Positions 1-9,251 of a DNA stretch of 32,189 nt are shown here, one piece after another. The DNA lies in the NCBI GenBank assembly GCA_903929485.1, contig CAIYUY010000210.1, positions 1 through 32,189 on the forward strand, given 5' to 3'. Under the pieces are notes generated by a model. It worked only from the letters and a program-made list of their open reading frames with translations, had not been told where the DNA came from and searched no databases. The position numbers and the translations under genes were made by a program. Source of the stretch: an uncultured Desulfuromonadales bacterium (GTDB taxonomy: Bacteria; Desulfobacterota; Desulfuromonadia; Geobacterales; CAIOGM01). Numbering within the stretch: position 1 is the first letter of the stretch; each line of letters begins with the position of its first letter.

Positions 1-110
1 ACAAGAGCCGAAAAACTGAAGCGACGTCCGCCCTTAACAACCTTGGCGCAGCGGTTGATCTGTACTACCTTATCCGTAAGATTCAATTCAGCAGGATTTA
101 TCTTCACCAC
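1..110 (-). CDS. rpsE: 30S ribosomal protein S5 (5' part, cut by window edge)
   Basis: S5 is a small-subunit protein that helps decoding accuracy and lines the mRNA entry side of the ribosome. Only the first 36 codons are inside the window. They begin [16 protein letters not shown] and reach the [11 protein letters not shown] stretch that opens the S5 double-stranded RNA-binding domain. Two GTG codons stand in tandem; the first (110-108) is preferred because AAGGAG lies six bases upstream of it. The gene follows rplR by 22 bases, the normal spc-operon order. The C-terminal part lies outside the window. Confidence 0.93.
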   Translation of the reverse strand, partial: MVKINPAELNLTDKVVQINRCAKVVKGGRRFSFSAL

Positions 111-132
111 CGAGCTCTCCTTGTTATGATCG

Positions 133-501
133 TTAGAAACAAAGTCCGTTCTCACGGGCGGCATCGGCAAGCGCTTTGACTCGTCCGTGGTACAAGAAGC
201 CGTTGCGATCAAACACAACCTTCGTTATATTACAGGCAAGGGCCTTACGCGCAATTGCCGCTCCGACTTTCCGAGCAGTTGCAATATTGCCGGTGTACGT
301 AACATCAACACCATCTTCCAAGGCCCTGCTACATGCGGCCGCCAGCGTACTCCCCGTCGTATCGTCTATAAGTTGCGCGTACATATGCTTGGCGCTCCTG
401 AAGACATTCAATCTTGGCCTCTCGCCGGTACCGAGTACATTCTTTCTAACGCGGACTTTCCGTTTGAGACGGGCCACCTTTTTCTGATCCATGGTGCTCA
501 C
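133..501 (-). CDS. rplR: 50S ribosomal protein L18
   Basis: L18 binds 5S rRNA together with L5 and helps fix it to the large subunit. The 122-residue product has a basic N-terminus ([14 protein letters not shown]), the [11 protein letters not shown] segment and the family's conserved C-terminal FDRNG block at residues 97-101 followed by FLYHGRV. Length is usual for the family. The GTG at 501 is chosen because AGGAG sits seven bases before it; the in-frame ATG at 492 would have a spacer of about 16. It lies between rplF and rpsE in the spc operon. Confidence 0.95.
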   Translation of the reverse strand: MSTMDQKKVARLKRKVRVRKNVLGTGERPRLNVFRSAKHMYAQLIDDTTGSTLAAACSRALEDGVDVTYTGNIATARKVGAAIARKALACNITKVVFDRNGFLYHGRVKALADAARENGLCF

Positions 502-525
502 GGCGTCACTCCTTACCCGTTGAAA

Positions 526-1065
526 CTATTTTTTACCGGTCTTTCCGGCTTTTCTCAGAATGGTCTCAGTCGCGTACTTGATCCCCTTACCTTTGTACGG
601 TTCCGGACCGCGGAAAGAACGGATTTTAGCAGCAGTCGCTCCGACTACTTCCTTATCTATCCCCTTGACCAGCAATTTTGTCATTTTATCCACTTCAACC
701 GTAATTCCGGCGGGAAGCGGAAATACGATGGGGTGCGAATAACCAAGAGCCAAATTCAGGACGTCCCCCTTGGACTCGGCACGGTAACCAACGCCGTTGA
801 TCTCAAGAGCCTTTTCGAAACCCTTGGTGACACCGGAGACCATATTGTCGACCAGTGTTCGAGTCAGACCGAATGCGGCGCGTGATTTCAGATCATCGAC
901 CTTTTTCGAAAAGACGATTCTGGTGTCGGTTATTTCAAGATTGATCTCGTTCATCAGAGTGCGAGACAAGGATCCCTTGGGCCCCTGAACGCTGATGGTG
1001 TTTTCCGTGAGGGTAACTTGAACCCCCTTGGGAATTTCAACGGGTACTTTACCGATCCTGGACAT
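526..1065 (-). CDS. rplF: 50S ribosomal protein L6
   Basis: L6 binds 23S rRNA near the sarcin-ricin loop, where elongation factors dock. The 179-residue sequence starts [15 protein letters not shown], carries GVGYRA at residues 91-96 and ends with the L6 signature [10 protein letters not shown] at 153-162 and a lysine-rich tail. Two homologous L6 folds are expected from the length. An AGGAG lies about nine bases before the ATG. Its position between rpsH and rplR is standard for the spc operon. Confidence 0.97.
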   Translation of the reverse strand: MSRIGKVPVEIPKGVQVTLTENTISVQGPKGSLSRTLMNEINLEITDTRIVFSKKVDDLKSRAAFGLTRTLVDNMVSGVTKGFEKALEINGVGYRAESKGDVLNLALGYSHPIVFPLPAGITVEVDKMTKLLVKGIDKEVVGATAAKIRSFRGPEPYKGKGIKYATETILRKAGKTGKK

Positions 1066-1093
1066 ACTTGGTTGCTCCTAGGTTTTCGTGGTA

Positions 1094-1492
1094 TTACCAG
1101 ACAGTACAGAGAAGTTCGCCACCAACCCCTGCTTCCTGAGCCGACTTATCGGTCAAGATACCCTTGGAGGTGGAGAGGATAGCAATACCCAATCCATTCT
1201 TGACGCGAGGAATGTCGTCGCTTCCGACATATACGCGACTACCGGGCTTGCTGATCCGCTTGATCTCGTTAATGACGCTATCCTTCTCGTCAATGTACTT
1301 GAGATAGATACGGAGTATTCCCTGTTTGTTGTCGGCGATAAGCTTGTAATTTTTAATAAAACCTTCTGTCCTCAGGACAGTTACGACATTCACTTTAAGG
1401 TTGGACGATGCAATGTCAACCTTCTGATGTTTGGCGCCTGCGGCGTTTCTGATTCTTGTAAGCAGATCGGCTATGGGATCGGTCATCGACAT
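1094..1492 (-). CDS. rpsH: 30S ribosomal protein S8
   Basis: S8 is a primary 16S rRNA-binding protein of the small subunit and, in enterobacteria, the translational repressor of the spc operon; that regulatory role is not demonstrated here. The 132-residue product begins [17 protein letters not shown] and ends with the S8 signature [12 protein letters not shown]. The ATG at 1492 is chosen because AGAGGAG lies eight bases upstream. An in-frame GTG nine bases earlier (1501) would overlap the ribosome-binding site. The gene sits between rpsN and rplF. Confidence 0.96.
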   Translation of the reverse strand: MSMTDPIADLLTRIRNAAGAKHQKVDIASSNLKVNVVTVLRTEGFIKNYKLIADNKQGILRIYLKYIDEKDSVINEIKRISKPGSRVYVGSDDIPRVKNGLGIAILSTSKGILTDKSAQEAGVGGELLCTVW

Positions 1493-1529
1493 CGAAAGCA
1501 CTCCTCTTTATTCATTGGCCTAAAACGGC

Positions 1530-1715
1530 TTACCAGCTTGATTTTGTTACACCGGGGATCAGCCCTGCCGAAGCATACTTGCGGAGGCAGATCCGGCACA
1601 TGTCGAACTTCCGGTAATAGGCGCGCGGTCTTCCGCACAGGGGACAACGATTGTATTCCTGCACCTTGAATTTGCCGGGCCGTTTGGCCTTCAGTATCAT
1701 CGATGTTTTTGCCAC
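1530..1715 (-). CDS. rpsN: 30S ribosomal protein S14, zinc-binding short form
   Basis: S14 helps assemble the head of the small subunit, next to S3 and S10. At 61 residues this is the short type-Z form. The four zinc ligands are all present: C24 and C27 (CPLC), C40 and C43 (CRIC). The long zinc-free form is about 100 residues. The gene stands in its usual place between rplE and rpsH. Keeping all four cysteines means this copy is not the zinc-independent paralogue some bacteria make under zinc starvation. Confidence 0.95.
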   Translation of the reverse strand: MAKTSMILKAKRPGKFKVQEYNRCPLCGRPRAYYRKFDMCRICLRKYASAGLIPGVTKSSW

Positions 1716-1733
1716 GAGTTCCTCCGAACCTGA

Positions 1734-2276
1734 TTATAGCGGTCTGAACGGCATGCCGAGTAATTTAAGAAGCATGCGAGCTTCATCATCACTCTTTGCC
1801 GTAGTTACAACTGTTATATTCATCCCTTTGATCTTGTCTACCTTGTCGTAATCGATCTCGGGAAAAATAAGCTGTTCCTTGATACCAAGGGAGTAGTTCC
1901 CTCTGCCGTCAAACCCCTTGGGGGAAACCCCCTTAAAGTCACGAACACGAGGCAAAGCCACGTTCACCAGACGGTCAAGAAATTCATACATCTTACTTTT
2001 GCGAAGCGTAACCATGCAGCCGATAGGCATCCCCTCGCGCAGTTTAAAACTGGCGATGGATTTCCTGGCCTTGGTTATTACCGGCTTCTGACCAGCGATG
2101 GACGTCATTTCAGCCGCGGCCGAGTCAAGAATCTTGACATTCTGGATGGCCTCACCAAGCCCCATATTGATGACAATCTTTTCAATCTTCGGAACCTCCA
2201 TGATATTCTTGTAGGAGAATTCCTTGATGAGCTGAGGGATCATCTCTTTTTCGTACAACTCTTTAAGCCGTGCCAT
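1734..2276 (-). CDS. rplE: 50S ribosomal protein L5
   Basis: L5 binds 5S rRNA and forms an intersubunit bridge at the central protuberance, touching P-site tRNA. The 180-residue product is a normal family length. Recognisable blocks include [20 protein letters not shown] near residues 24-43, [14 protein letters not shown] in the middle and [17 protein letters not shown] near the end. It follows rplX by 11 bases and precedes rpsN by 18, so it is tightly co-transcribed in the spc operon. Confidence 0.97.
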   Translation of the reverse strand: MARLKELYEKEMIPQLIKEFSYKNIMEVPKIEKIVINMGLGEAIQNVKILDSAAAEMTSIAGQKPVITKARKSIASFKLREGMPIGCMVTLRKSKMYEFLDRLVNVALPRVRDFKGVSPKGFDGRGNYSLGIKEQLIFPEIDYDKVDKIKGMNITVVTTAKSDDEARMLLKLLGMPFRPL

Positions 2277-2287
2277 CGCTGCCCTCG

Positions 2288-2617
2288 CTAGTTATTGTCA
2301 AAGGACTCGCCGCACTTGGTACAAAGACGTTCTTTTGTCCCGTCTTCGTGAACGCTGATGCGAGTCCTGACTGCCTTCTTGCATTTTCCGCAGTATACCA
2401 TTACGTTGGATATATGAAGGGGGGCTTCCTTCTCAACGATGCCGCCCGCTTCGTTCCCCTTGGCGCGTGTGTGCCTCTTGACGACGTTGAGCCCTTCAAC
2501 AAGGACACCGTCTTTTTTCGGGACTAACCGAAGGATCTTGCCGGTCTTGTCTTTATCCTTACCGGTGATCACCATGACGGTATCGCCTTTTTTAACGTGT
2601 AGCTTCTTGCCTAACAT
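2288..2617 (-). CDS. rplX: 50S ribosomal protein L24 with C-terminal cysteine-pair tail
   Basis: L24 is one of the first proteins to bind 23S rRNA during large-subunit assembly. The N-terminal KOW domain is clear ([20 protein letters not shown] at residues 9-28), followed by [10 protein letters not shown]. The 109-residue product ends with two cysteine pairs, C76/C79 (CGKC) and C99/C102 (CTKC), which form a zinc-ribbon-like tail. That tail is seen in many deltaproteobacterial, Gram-positive and cyanobacterial L24 proteins but not in E. coli L24, so it helps with taxonomy. Zinc binding is inferred from the motif only. Confidence 0.95.
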   Translation of the reverse strand: MLGKKLHVKKGDTVMVITGKDKDKTGKILRLVPKKDGVLVEGLNVVKRHTRAKGNEAGGIVEKEAPLHISNVMVYCGKCKKAVRTRISVHEDGTKERLCTKCGESFDNN

Positions 2618-2634
2618 TGACGGTTCTCCCTGAT

Positions 2635-3003
2635 TTAGAGCACTTCCGGCGCAAGGGAAATGATCTTCATGAATTTTTTAGCGCGCAATTCCCTTGCAAC
2701 TGGACCGAAGATACGGGTACCAATCGGTTCCTTGTTGTTGTTGATAACAACACCCGAATTATCATCAAAACGTATGTAGGTGCCATCGGGACGGCCAAGT
2801 TCCTTGGCGGTTCTCACGACGACGACTTTAACGACGTCACCCTTCTTGACCTTGGAGTTTGGTATCGCCTCCTTGACCGAGGCGACGATAATATCACCGA
2901 TGCCGGCGTATTTACGTTTTGAACCGCCCAGAACTTTGATGCAATAGAGTTTTTTGGCCCCGGAATTATCAGCCACATCCAGGACAGTCTGCATCTGTAT
3001 CAT
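2635..3003 (-). CDS. rplN: 50S ribosomal protein L14
   Basis: L14 binds 23S rRNA at the subunit interface and takes part in an intersubunit bridge; the silencing factor RsfS binds it in other bacteria. The 122-residue length is exact for the family. It begins [19 protein letters not shown] and contains the conserved [20 protein letters not shown] and [18 protein letters not shown] blocks. It is the first gene of the spc group, but only 25 bases separate it from rpsQ and no promoter or terminator is seen there. Confidence 0.97.
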   Translation of the reverse strand: MIQMQTVLDVADNSGAKKLYCIKVLGGSKRKYAGIGDIIVASVKEAIPNSKVKKGDVVKVVVVRTAKELGRPDGTYIRFDDNSGVVINNNKEPIGTRIFGPVARELRAKKFMKIISLAPEVL

Positions 3004-3028
3004 CGGAATACTCCTCGACTCACGGTTC

Positions 3029-3277
3029 TTATAAAATCTCGCGCACGTTCCAGTGCTTGTCCTTGCTTAACGGGCGGGTCTCAACCATGAGGACTCTGTC
3101 GCCGATCTTGCAGACGTTGTCCTTGTCATGGGCCTTATACTTGGCCGTGCGCCTGATGTACTTGTTATACACCTGATGTTTGACGAGTTGGTTTACCTTG
3201 ACGACGACGGTTTTGTCCATCTTGTCGCTCACGACCACGCCCACGAGAGTCTTTCTGCTGCCGCGCTCTTCACTCAT
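3029..3277 (-). CDS. rpsQ: 30S ribosomal protein S17
   Basis: S17 is an OB-fold protein that binds 16S rRNA early in small-subunit assembly. The 82-residue product starts [20 protein letters not shown] and contains the family blocks DKTVVVKV and [21 protein letters not shown]. The ATG at 3277 is chosen because GGGTGA lies six bases upstream. A GTG at 3286 is in frame but falls inside that ribosome-binding site. It is the last gene of the S10 group, ten bases after rpmC. Confidence 0.95.
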   Translation of the reverse strand: MSEERGSRKTLVGVVVSDKMDKTVVVKVNQLVKHQVYNKYIRRTAKYKAHDKDNVCKIGDRVLMVETRPLSKDKHWNVREIL

Positions 3278-3287
3278 ATGTGTCACC

Positions 3288-3473
3288 CTATACCGTTTCG
3301 TGGAGAATGGTTTTCACCCTTGCGATACTCTTTCGTGCAGAGTTGATCCGGGCGCTGTTTTCCAGATGTCCGGTATGGAGCTGGAACTTAAGATTGAAAA
3401 GCTCCTGGGCCAGTTCCGCTTCCTTGGCGGACAGCTCTTCACTGCCCAATTTTCTGAGTTCGCTAGCCTTCAT
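3288..3473 (-). CDS. rpmC: 50S ribosomal protein L29
   Basis: L29 lies at the polypeptide exit tunnel of the large subunit, next to L23, and forms part of the docking site for trigger factor and SRP. The 61-residue protein is two helices, with the typical [14 protein letters not shown] start and [17 protein letters not shown] end. Its ATG lies inside the last codons of rplP, giving an 11-base overlap in a different frame that points to translational coupling. Confidence 0.95.
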   Translation of the reverse strand: MKASELRKLGSEELSAKEAELAQELFNLKFQLHTGHLENSARINSARKSIARVKTILHETV

Positions 3474-3885
3474 TGGTCTGGTTCCTCGTTACAAATTTAG
3501 TGGCCAGGGGGAGCTTGTGAGCTGCCAGACGAAGCGCCTCGCGGGCGACTTCCTCGGTAACCCCTTCCATCTCGTAGATCATCCGTCCAGGTTTAATAAC
3601 GGCTACCCAGGAGTCCGGCGAACCCTTGCCTTTGCCCATCCGAGTCTCTGCAGGTTTGGCGGTAAGCGGTTTATCGGGAAAGATCCTGATCCAGATCTTA
3701 CCGCCCCTCTTGACATATCTGGTCATGGCGATACGCGCTGCTTCAATCTGACGCGAGTCGAGCCAACCACATTCAGTCGCTTGAAGTCCGAACTGACCGA
3801 AGGAGAGAGAGACCCCACGCTGGGGAGAACCGCTCATCCGTCCCTTCATCTGTTTTCTATGTTTTACTCGTTTAGGCATTAACAT
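3463..3885 (-). CDS. rplP: 50S ribosomal protein L16
   Basis: L16 organises the A-site region of the large subunit and the tRNA elbow contacts, and is essential for late assembly. The 140-residue product begins [17 protein letters not shown] and contains [21 protein letters not shown] and the [18 protein letters not shown] block that marks the family. AGGAG lies about nine bases before the first ATG, and a second ATG two codons on is possible. The stop codon overlaps the start of rpmC. Confidence 0.97.
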   Translation of the reverse strand: MLMPKRVKHRKQMKGRMSGSPQRGVSLSFGQFGLQATECGWLDSRQIEAARIAMTRYVKRGGKIWIRIFPDKPLTAKPAETRMGKGKGSPDSWVAVIKPGRMIYEMEGVTEEVAREALRLAAHKLPLATKFVTRNQTNEG

Positions 3886-3909
3886 CGTTGCAAACTCCTG
3901 GTACCGGTA

Positions 3910-4536
3910 TTAAGTGAGGATCTCACCCTTATAGACGAGAACCTTCACCCCAATGATCCCGTAGGTCGTCTTGGCCTCGGCAAAACCATAATCAATATCA
4001 GCACGAAGCGTGTGCAGGGGCACTCTCCCTTCGCGATACCACTCAGTTCGGGACATCTCGGCGCCGCCAAGGCGGCCGGAACAGGTGATTCTGATCCCTT
4101 TTGCGCCAAACTTCAAGGAAGATTGTACGCTTTTCTTCATTGCACGCCTGAAAGCAATTCGACGTTCAAGTTGCATCGCCACATTCTCGGCAATAAGCTG
4201 AGCGTCCAGCTCCGGCTTTCGCACTTCCTGAATGTTAAGAAAGATCTCAGTGCTGGTGAGCTTGGCCAGATCCTTTTTAAGGGTCTCGACCTCGGAGCCT
4301 TTCTTCCCGATGATCAGGCCGGGACGTGCGGTATAGATGTTAATCTTTGCCTTGTTGGCTGCCCGTTCAATCTCTATTTTCGAGACTCCTGACAGATACA
4401 GACGCTTTTTCAGGAAAGTTCTCAATTTGAGATCTTCGTGAAGCAGCTTGGCATAGTCCGCTTTGGCAAACCATTTGGAATCCCAGGTCTTGATTACTCC
4501 AAGCCTGAAGCCGATCGGATTTACTTTCTGGCCCAA
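3910..4536 (-). CDS. rpsC: 30S ribosomal protein S3 (TTG start)
   Basis: S3 forms part of the mRNA entry channel and, with S4 and S5, the ribosomal helicase. The 208-residue product starts (M)[19 protein letters not shown], which is the invariant S3 N-terminus. An RNA-binding KH domain is visible with GKKG at residues 77-80 in [13 protein letters not shown]. The start is a TTG at 4536-4534, with GGAGG seven bases upstream (4548-4544). The open frame continues further upstream into rplV, but that extension has no family similarity. Gene order is rplV-rpsC-rplP. Confidence 0.95.
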   Translation of the reverse strand: MGQKVNPIGFRLGVIKTWDSKWFAKADYAKLLHEDLKLRTFLKKRLYLSGVSKIEIERAANKAKINIYTARPGLIIGKKGSEVETLKKDLAKLTSTEIFLNIQEVRKPELDAQLIAENVAMQLERRIAFRRAMKKSVQSSLKFGAKGIRITCSGRLGGAEMSRTEWYREGRVPLHTLRADIDYGFAEAKTTYGIIGVKVLVYKGEILT

Positions 4537-4561
4537 AACCTCACCTCCGCCTTCTGGTACG

Positions 4562-4897
4562 TTATTTGGTATCCGCAACAACCACGGTAATATGGCTGGT
4601 CGGTTTTCTAATCTTGCTGGCTCGCCCCATGGCGCGAGGTGTAAAGCGCTTGAGAACGGCGCCGCCGTCAACGAAAGCAGTTTTCACGAAGAGCCGATCC
4701 ACATCCGAGACCCCTTTTTGTTCCGCATTTGCCACCGCGGATTTGAGGAGTTTCGAGACAAGCTTGGCCGATGGTTGCGGTGAAAACTTGAGAATAGTCA
4801 GTGCATCCTGGATACCGCGACCACGGATCATATCCACGACGAGACGGGTCTTACGAGGCGACAGACGCGCCATGGTCAATTTGGCTTGTGCTTCCAT
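4562..4897 (-). CDS. rplV: 50S ribosomal protein L22
   Basis: L22 contacts all six 23S rRNA domains; its long beta hairpin lines the exit tunnel near the macrolide site. The 111-residue product starts [20 protein letters not shown], contains [11 protein letters not shown] and ends with the hairpin signature [21 protein letters not shown]. The hairpin tip shows no obvious deletion of the kind linked to erythromycin resistance. It follows rpsS by 17 bases and precedes rpsC by 25. Confidence 0.96.
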   Translation of the reverse strand: MEAQAKLTMARLSPRKTRLVVDMIRGRGIQDALTILKFSPQPSAKLVSKLLKSAVANAEQKGVSDVDRLFVKTAFVDGGAVLKRFTPRAMGRASKIRKPTSHITVVVADTK

Positions 4898-4914
4898 GTT
4901 TCGGCTCCTTTACT

Positions 4915-5193
4915 CTACTTCTTCTTCATCTTGCTCTTCTTATCGGCAGCGTGACCGTAAAAAGTCCGCGTTGGGGAAAACTCGCCAAGTTTGTGCCCGA
5001 CCATGTTTTCGGAGACGAAAACCGGAATAAACTTTTTGCCGTTGTGTACGGCAAAGCTCAGACCGATAAAGTCGGGAGTAATGGTAGAGCGCCGTGACCA
5101 GGTCTTGATGATCTTCTTGGATACCTGCTCAGCCTCTACCTTTTTGGCGAGGTGTTCATCGACAAAGGGTCCCTTTTTGATCGAACGTGCCAT
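4915..5193 (-). CDS. rpsS: 30S ribosomal protein S19
   Basis: S19 sits in the head of the small subunit, pairs with S13 and contacts the A-site tRNA and an intersubunit bridge. The 92-residue product opens [19 protein letters not shown] and has the conserved [20 protein letters not shown] and [19 protein letters not shown] blocks. The tail is very lysine-rich (KKSKMKKK), as usual. It lies between rplB and rplV in the S10 operon. Confidence 0.97.
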   Translation of the reverse strand: MARSIKKGPFVDEHLAKKVEAEQVSKKIIKTWSRRSTITPDFIGLSFAVHNGKKFIPVFVSENMVGHKLGEFSPTRTFYGHAADKKSKMKKK

Positions 5194-5215
5194 CGTGTCA
5201 GTCCTTTAACGAGTA

Positions 5216-6040
5216 TTATTTAGTCCGCTTCTTGACAATGAAGCGAGTTGATCTCTTATTCGTTCTGGTTTTGTACCCCTTGGTGGGGATACCCCATGGT
5301 GTTACCGGATGACGACCACCCGACGTACGTCCCTCACCACCTCCATGAGGATGGTCAACCGGGTTCATGGCGACACCGCGGACTTTCGGACGACGACCCA
5401 ACCAACGAGCGCGTCCCGCCTTACCAAGACAGACCTTCTCGGAATCAAGATTGCCTACCTGTCCGATGGTTGCCATGCAACCCTGGAGCACCATCCGCAC
5501 TTCACCCGAGGGAAGCTTAACCTGGGCGTAGGCGCCTTCCTTATTCATGAGTTGAGCAAAAGTTCCGGCGCTTCTGGCAAGCTGACCGCCTTTGCCGATC
5601 TTCAACTCAATGTTATGGATGATGGTGCCCAACGGTATGGCTTTGATGGGAAGCGCGTTGCCCGGCTTTATATCGGCATCGGCGCTGGCGATAATCTTAT
5701 CGCCTACCTTCAGATTGTTAGGGGCCAGGATATACCGTTTCTCACCATCCACGTAATTCAAAAGTGCAATTCGAGCGGTCCGATTGGGGTCATACTCGAT
5801 AGTTGCCACAATAGCCGGAATTTCCAGTTTATTGCGTCTGAAATCTATGATACGGTATTTCTGCTTGTGACCGCCGCCGATGTGTCTGGCGGTTACACGC
5901 CCGTAGCTATTTCTACCGCCGCTCTTTTTGAGGGTCTCGAGAAGTGACTTCTCCGGGGTGGAGGTAGTTATATCGTCGAAAGTAGAACAGGTCTGGTGTC
6001 GACGCCCGGCGGATGTAGGTTTATAACTCTTGATTGCCAT
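5216..6040 (-). CDS. rplB: 50S ribosomal protein L2
   Basis: L2 is among the most conserved ribosomal proteins; it is needed for subunit joining and supports the peptidyl-transferase centre. The 274-residue length is exact for bacteria. It begins [17 protein letters not shown] and carries the C-terminal signature HPHGGGEG at residues 230-237, whose first histidine corresponds to the conserved His near position 229 of E. coli L2. A lysine/arginine-rich tail follows. Flanked by rplW and rpsS, normal S10-operon order. Confidence 0.98.
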   Translation of the reverse strand: MAIKSYKPTSAGRRHQTCSTFDDITTSTPEKSLLETLKKSGGRNSYGRVTARHIGGGHKQKYRIIDFRRNKLEIPAIVATIEYDPNRTARIALLNYVDGEKRYILAPNNLKVGDKIIASADADIKPGNALPIKAIPLGTIIHNIELKIGKGGQLARSAGTFAQLMNKEGAYAQVKLPSGEVRMVLQGCMATIGQVGNLDSEKVCLGKAGRARWLGRRPKVRGVAMNPVDHPHGGGEGRTSGGRHPVTPWGIPTKGYKTRTNKRSTRFIVKKRTK

Positions 6041-6065
6041 GTATTGTTACTCCAGCACAGTGGTT

Positions 6066-6350
6066 TTAGACTTCAAAGAAATCGACGCTGCTTCCCTCTT
6101 TGAGGGTTACATAGGCCTTTTTCCAGTTGGCACGTTTTCCTTCGTGCTTGCCGAACCGTTTTTTCTTTCCGGCGACATTAACAGTGTTTACATTCTTCAC
6201 TTCAGTCTTGAAGAATTTTTCCACTGCCTGCTTGATTTCAATCTTGGTGGCCGCACGATCCACGACAAAAGCAACCAGATTGTTTTCATCCTTGCCAAGG
6301 GATGTTTTTTCTGTGATCAGTGGCTTCTTGATAACCTGAAAAGGGTTCAT
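6066..6350 (-). CDS. rplW: 50S ribosomal protein L23
   Basis: L23 sits at the exit-tunnel rim and is the main ribosomal docking point for trigger factor and SRP. The 94-residue product starts [18 protein letters not shown], contains [20 protein letters not shown] and the VNTVNV...[12 protein letters not shown] block. Its ATG overlaps the TGA stop of rplD by four bases (ATGA), a classic sign of translational coupling. Order is rplD-rplW-rplB. Confidence 0.97.
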   Translation of the reverse strand: MNPFQVIKKPLITEKTSLGKDENNLVAFVVDRAATKIEIKQAVEKFFKTEVKNVNTVNVAGKKKRFGKHEGKRANWKKAYVTLKEGSSVDFFEV

Positions 6351-6967
6351 GACTGCAGCGCTCCTTCCATCTTGCGGACCGCATCCTGAGTCAGCATTAG
6401 ATTCTGGAATTTCATGATGTCAAAGATAGTCAGTGCTTCCGGTTTGAGCAACTTGACGTCACGCACGTTGCGGCAAGAAAGCTCAAGATTTCTCCCTGCG
6501 TCGGCAATGATAAGTGCTTTGTTCAGCTCGAATGTTGTGAGAACTTCAACAAAACCCTTTGTCGAGATAGAACTCAGGTCTAAATTCTCCATGACCGTAA
6601 GCTTGTTCTCCCTGAAAAGCATGGAGAGAGCGGAACAGATTGCCCCACGCCGAGCTTTTTTGTTCATCCGGAGGTTGTAACTCTTAGGTTGGGGGCCAAA
6701 AGCCACCCCACCGCCGGGATACTGAGGAGCCCGTTTACAACCCTGGCGAGCACCGCCGGTCCCTTTCTGTTTGAAAGGTTTTTTGCCGCTGCCGGACACA
6801 GCAGAACGGTTCTTGACGGCAGCGGTACCGGCACGACGGTTAGCAAGCTGCACCTTGACCGCTTCGTGAATGAGATACTCTTTCACGTCGGTATTGAACA
6901 CGGCGTCACTCAGTTCGAGCTGGCCTACGACCTTCCTGTTAATATCGAAAACATCTACAATCGCCAT
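6347..6967 (-). CDS. rplD: 50S ribosomal protein L4
   Basis: L4 lines the exit tunnel constriction with L22; in E. coli it also represses the S10 operon, a role not tested here. The 206-residue product has the basic extended loop [18 protein letters not shown] followed by the [17 protein letters not shown] stretch, both diagnostic of L4. The loop shows no obvious change at the macrolide-contact lysine/glycine region. It follows rplC by 14 bases and overlaps rplW by four. Confidence 0.97.
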   Translation of the reverse strand: MAIVDVFDINRKVVGQLELSDAVFNTDVKEYLIHEAVKVQLANRRAGTAAVKNRSAVSGSGKKPFKQKGTGGARQGCKRAPQYPGGGVAFGPQPKSYNLRMNKKARRGAICSALSMLFRENKLTVMENLDLSSISTKGFVEVLTTFELNKALIIADAGRNLELSCRNVRDVKLLKPEALTIFDIMKFQNLMLTQDAVRKMEGALQS

Positions 6968-6981
6968 AACCCTCTCCGAAC

Positions 6982-7614
6982 TTACTTGGCCTTTACACTG
7001 CTCTTGATCAGGACGATGCCGTTATCGGAACCGGGAATCGCACCCTTGATCAGAATCAGATTTTCGGCAACATCAACCCGCACCACCTGGAGTTTCTGGA
7101 TAGTTACGCGCACATTTCCCATCTGACCCGGCATCTTCTTACCCTTGAAGACGCGTGACGGAGTCGCGGAGCATCCTATGGAGCCGGGAGCACGGTGAAA
7201 TCGCGAACCATGCGACGCGCGCCCCCCCTTGAACCCCCAGCGCTTCATAACACCCTGAAAACCTTTACCGATACTGGTTCCAGTCACGTCGATTATGTCA
7301 CCGGGTGTAAACAGATCGGCAGTCAGCACGTCTCCCACCGAATAACTATCCACATTCTCCAGTTTGAATTCGCGCAGAGCTGAAAAAGCACCTTTACCGG
7401 CTGCCCGGCAATGACCCATAAGCGGTCGATTGATGCGGTGAGTCGCCTTACTGCCGAACCCAACCTGAAGAGCGCTGTAACCGTCTTTATCGGCTGTTTT
7501 TTTCTGCAATACGACACACGGACCGGCTTCAACGACAGTCACCGCAATACAGCGTCCGTCATCAGCAAACAGTTGCGTCATACCCAGTTTTTTCCCAATC
7601 AAACCCTTCTTCAT
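6982..7614 (-). CDS. rplC: 50S ribosomal protein L3
   Basis: L3 reaches into the peptidyl-transferase centre and nucleates large-subunit assembly. The 210-residue sequence begins [20 protein letters not shown] and has the signature central block [20 protein letters not shown] followed by [14 protein letters not shown]. The tip region next to the peptidyl-transferase centre ([10 protein letters not shown]) is conserved, including the Gln that PrmB methylates in E. coli. Located between rpsJ and rplD. Confidence 0.98.
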   Translation of the reverse strand: MKKGLIGKKLGMTQLFADDGRCIAVTVVEAGPCVVLQKKTADKDGYSALQVGFGSKATHRINRPLMGHCRAAGKGAFSALREFKLENVDSYSVGDVLTADLFTPGDIIDVTGTSIGKGFQGVMKRWGFKGGRASHGSRFHRAPGSIGCSATPSRVFKGKKMPGQMGNVRVTIQKLQVVRVDVAENLILIKGAIPGSDNGIVLIKSSVKAK

Positions 7615-7637
7615 GGCAGCAATTCCTATAATCGAAT

Positions 7638-7946
7638 TTAGAGCTTAATTTCCACATCCACACCGGCCGACAAGTCCAGTTTCATCAGCGCATCCACTGT
7701 CTGCTGCGTCGGATCAAGGATGTCGATCAATCTTTTATGCGTTCTGATCTCGAATTGCTCACGTGATTTTTTATCTACATGAGGTCCTCTGAGAACACAG
7801 TACTTGTTAATAACGGTAGGGAGTGGGATCGGACCTGCAACGCGAGCTCCGGTGCGTTTAGCCGTATCAACGATCTCGCCGACGGACTGGTCGAGCAGCT
7901 TGTGGTCATAGGCCCTTAAACGGATACGAATCTTCTGGGTTTGCAT
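7638..7946 (-). CDS. rpsJ: 30S ribosomal protein S10 (NusE)
   Basis: S10 is a small-subunit head protein and, as NusE, a partner of NusB in antitermination and of NusG in linking transcription and translation. The 102-residue product starts [20 protein letters not shown] and has the family core [23 protein letters not shown], split by conserved residues, and [17 protein letters not shown]. It is the first S10-operon gene and is separated from tufA by 101 bases holding a heptanucleotide palindrome. Confidence 0.98.
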   Translation of the reverse strand: MQTQKIRIRLRAYDHKLLDQSVGEIVDTAKRTGARVAGPIPLPTVINKYCVLRGPHVDKKSREQFEIRTHKRLIDILDPTQQTVDALMKLDLSAGVDVEIKL

Positions 7947-7965
7947 AAGTCCTCTTTATATCAAA

Positions 7966-8042
7966 GTTCTATGTTCTAGGTTCCAGGTTCCAGGTTTCAG
8001 GTTCTAGGTTGAATGTAGAACCTAGAACGTAGAACTTAGAAC
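7966..8042. repeat. Heptanucleotide-periodic palindrome between tufA and rpsJ
   Basis: The 77 bases divide exactly into eleven 7-base units on the plus strand. Units 1-6 are variants of GTTCTAG/GTTCCAG, unit 7 (GTTGAAT) is a spacer, and units 8-11 are the reverse complement type (GTAGAAC, CTAGAAC). The arms can pair over about four units (7966-7993 with 8015-8042) around a 21-base loop, with a few mismatches. No T-run follows on the minus strand, so it is not a classical terminator. A sister element lies after tufB. Confidence 0.9.
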
Positions 8043-8047
8043 AGTTT

Positions 8048-9238
8048 TTATTGAATGATGGCGCTGACTACTCCGGCACCGACGGTCCGGCCACCTTCAC
8101 GGATTGCGAAGCGAAGACCTTCGTCCATGGCGATGGGGGTGATCAGATTTACGGTCATGGCCACATTGTCGCCGGGCATTACCATTTCGATCCCCTCGGG
8201 AAGTTCGGCAACACCAGTCACGTCAGTAGTCCTGAAGTAGAACTGCGGACGGTAACCATTGAAGAACGGAGTATGACGACCTCCTTCTTCCTTGGTCAAG
8301 ACATATGCTTCCGCTTTGAACTTTGTGTGGGGGGTGATGCTCCCCGGCTTGGCAAGAACCTGGCCACGCTCAACATCTTCACGCTTTACGCCGCGGAGCA
8401 GTGCGCCGATATTGTCGCCGGCACGACCTTCGTCCAAAAGTTTCCGGAACATTTCAACACCGGTCACGGTGGTCTTGGCTGTTTTCTTGATACCCACAAT
8501 CTCGATCTCTTCACCCACCTTCACAATACCCCGTTCTACCCGCCCCGTGGCGACCGTACCGCGACCGGAGATGGAGAAAACGTCTTCAACAGGCATGAGG
8601 AACGGTTTATCGATGGCGCGTACCGGCACGGGAATGTAGGAGTCAACCGCCGCCATCAGAGCTTCGATTGCAGGCAGAGCCAGATCTCCGGCATCGCCGT
8701 TCAACGCCTGCAGCGCGGAACCCTTGATGATAGGGATATCGTCGCCGGGAAAATCATAGGAGGAAAGAAGCTCCCTGATCTCCATCTCCACCAATTCCAG
8801 CAGCTCCTCATCGTCCACCATGTCGGCTTTGTTGAGGAACACAACCATGTAGGGAACGCCGACTTGACGGGCAAGGAGGATATGCTCACGCGTCTGGGGC
8901 ATGGGGCCGTCAGCGGCGGAAACGACAAGTATGGCGCCATCCATCTGCGCTGCGCCGGTGATCATGTTCTTGACATAGTCGGCATGCCCCGGACAGTCAA
9001 CATGAGCGTAATGGCGATTATCAGTTTCGTACTCCACATGGGCTGTGGCGATGGTTATCCCGCGCTCTCGCTCTTCCGGGGCGTTGTCGATCTGATCGAA
9101 CGCCTTGAACTCCGCCTGCCCCTTGCCGGCAAGAACCTTGGTAATCGCCGCTGTCAGCGTAGTTTTACCATGGTCCACGTGACCGATAGTCCCGATGTTA
9201 ACATGAGGCTTATTTCTGGAAAATTTTGCCTTGGCCAT
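8048..9238 (-). CDS. tufA: Elongation factor Tu, copy A
   Basis: EF-Tu is the GTPase that brings aminoacyl-tRNA to the ribosomal A site. The GTP-binding motifs are intact: GHVDHGKT at residues 19-26, DCPGH at 80-84 (catalytic His84) and NKAD at 135-138. The 396-residue length is standard for the family, with domains 2 and 3 after about residue 205. The protein is the same as that of the second copy at 24447-25637, but the DNA differs at many synonymous positions and the stop is TAA here and TAG there. It closes the str group (rpsL-rpsG-fusA-tufA), 13 bases after fusA. Confidence 0.98.
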   Translation of the reverse strand: MAKAKFSRNKPHVNIGTIGHVDHGKTTLTAAITKVLAGKGQAEFKAFDQIDNAPEERERGITIATAHVEYETDNRHYAHVDCPGHADYVKNMITGAAQMDGAILVVSAADGPMPQTREHILLARQVGVPYMVVFLNKADMVDDEELLELVEMEIRELLSSYDFPGDDIPIIKGSALQALNGDAGDLALPAIEALMAAVDSYIPVPVRAIDKPFLMPVEDVFSISGRGTVATGRVERGIVKVGEEIEIVGIKKTAKTTVTGVEMFRKLLDEGRAGDNIGALLRGVKREDVERGQVLAKPGSITPHTKFKAEAYVLTKEEGGRHTPFFNGYRPQFYFRTTDVTGVAELPEGIEMVMPGDNVAMTVNLITPIAMDEGLRFAIREGGRTVGAGVVSAIIQ

Positions 9239-9251
9239 GGGAATCTCCTGA

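Noticed and set aside
4537-4671. Extended N-terminus of S3 from an upstream start
   Set aside because: The added residues are a translation of the rplV 3' end and have no S3 similarity; the ribosome-binding site supports TTG at 4536.
7966-8042. Rho-independent terminator after tufA
   Set aside because: The palindrome has a large loop, mismatches and no T-run on the transcribed strand; rpsJ follows in the same direction without its own clear promoter.
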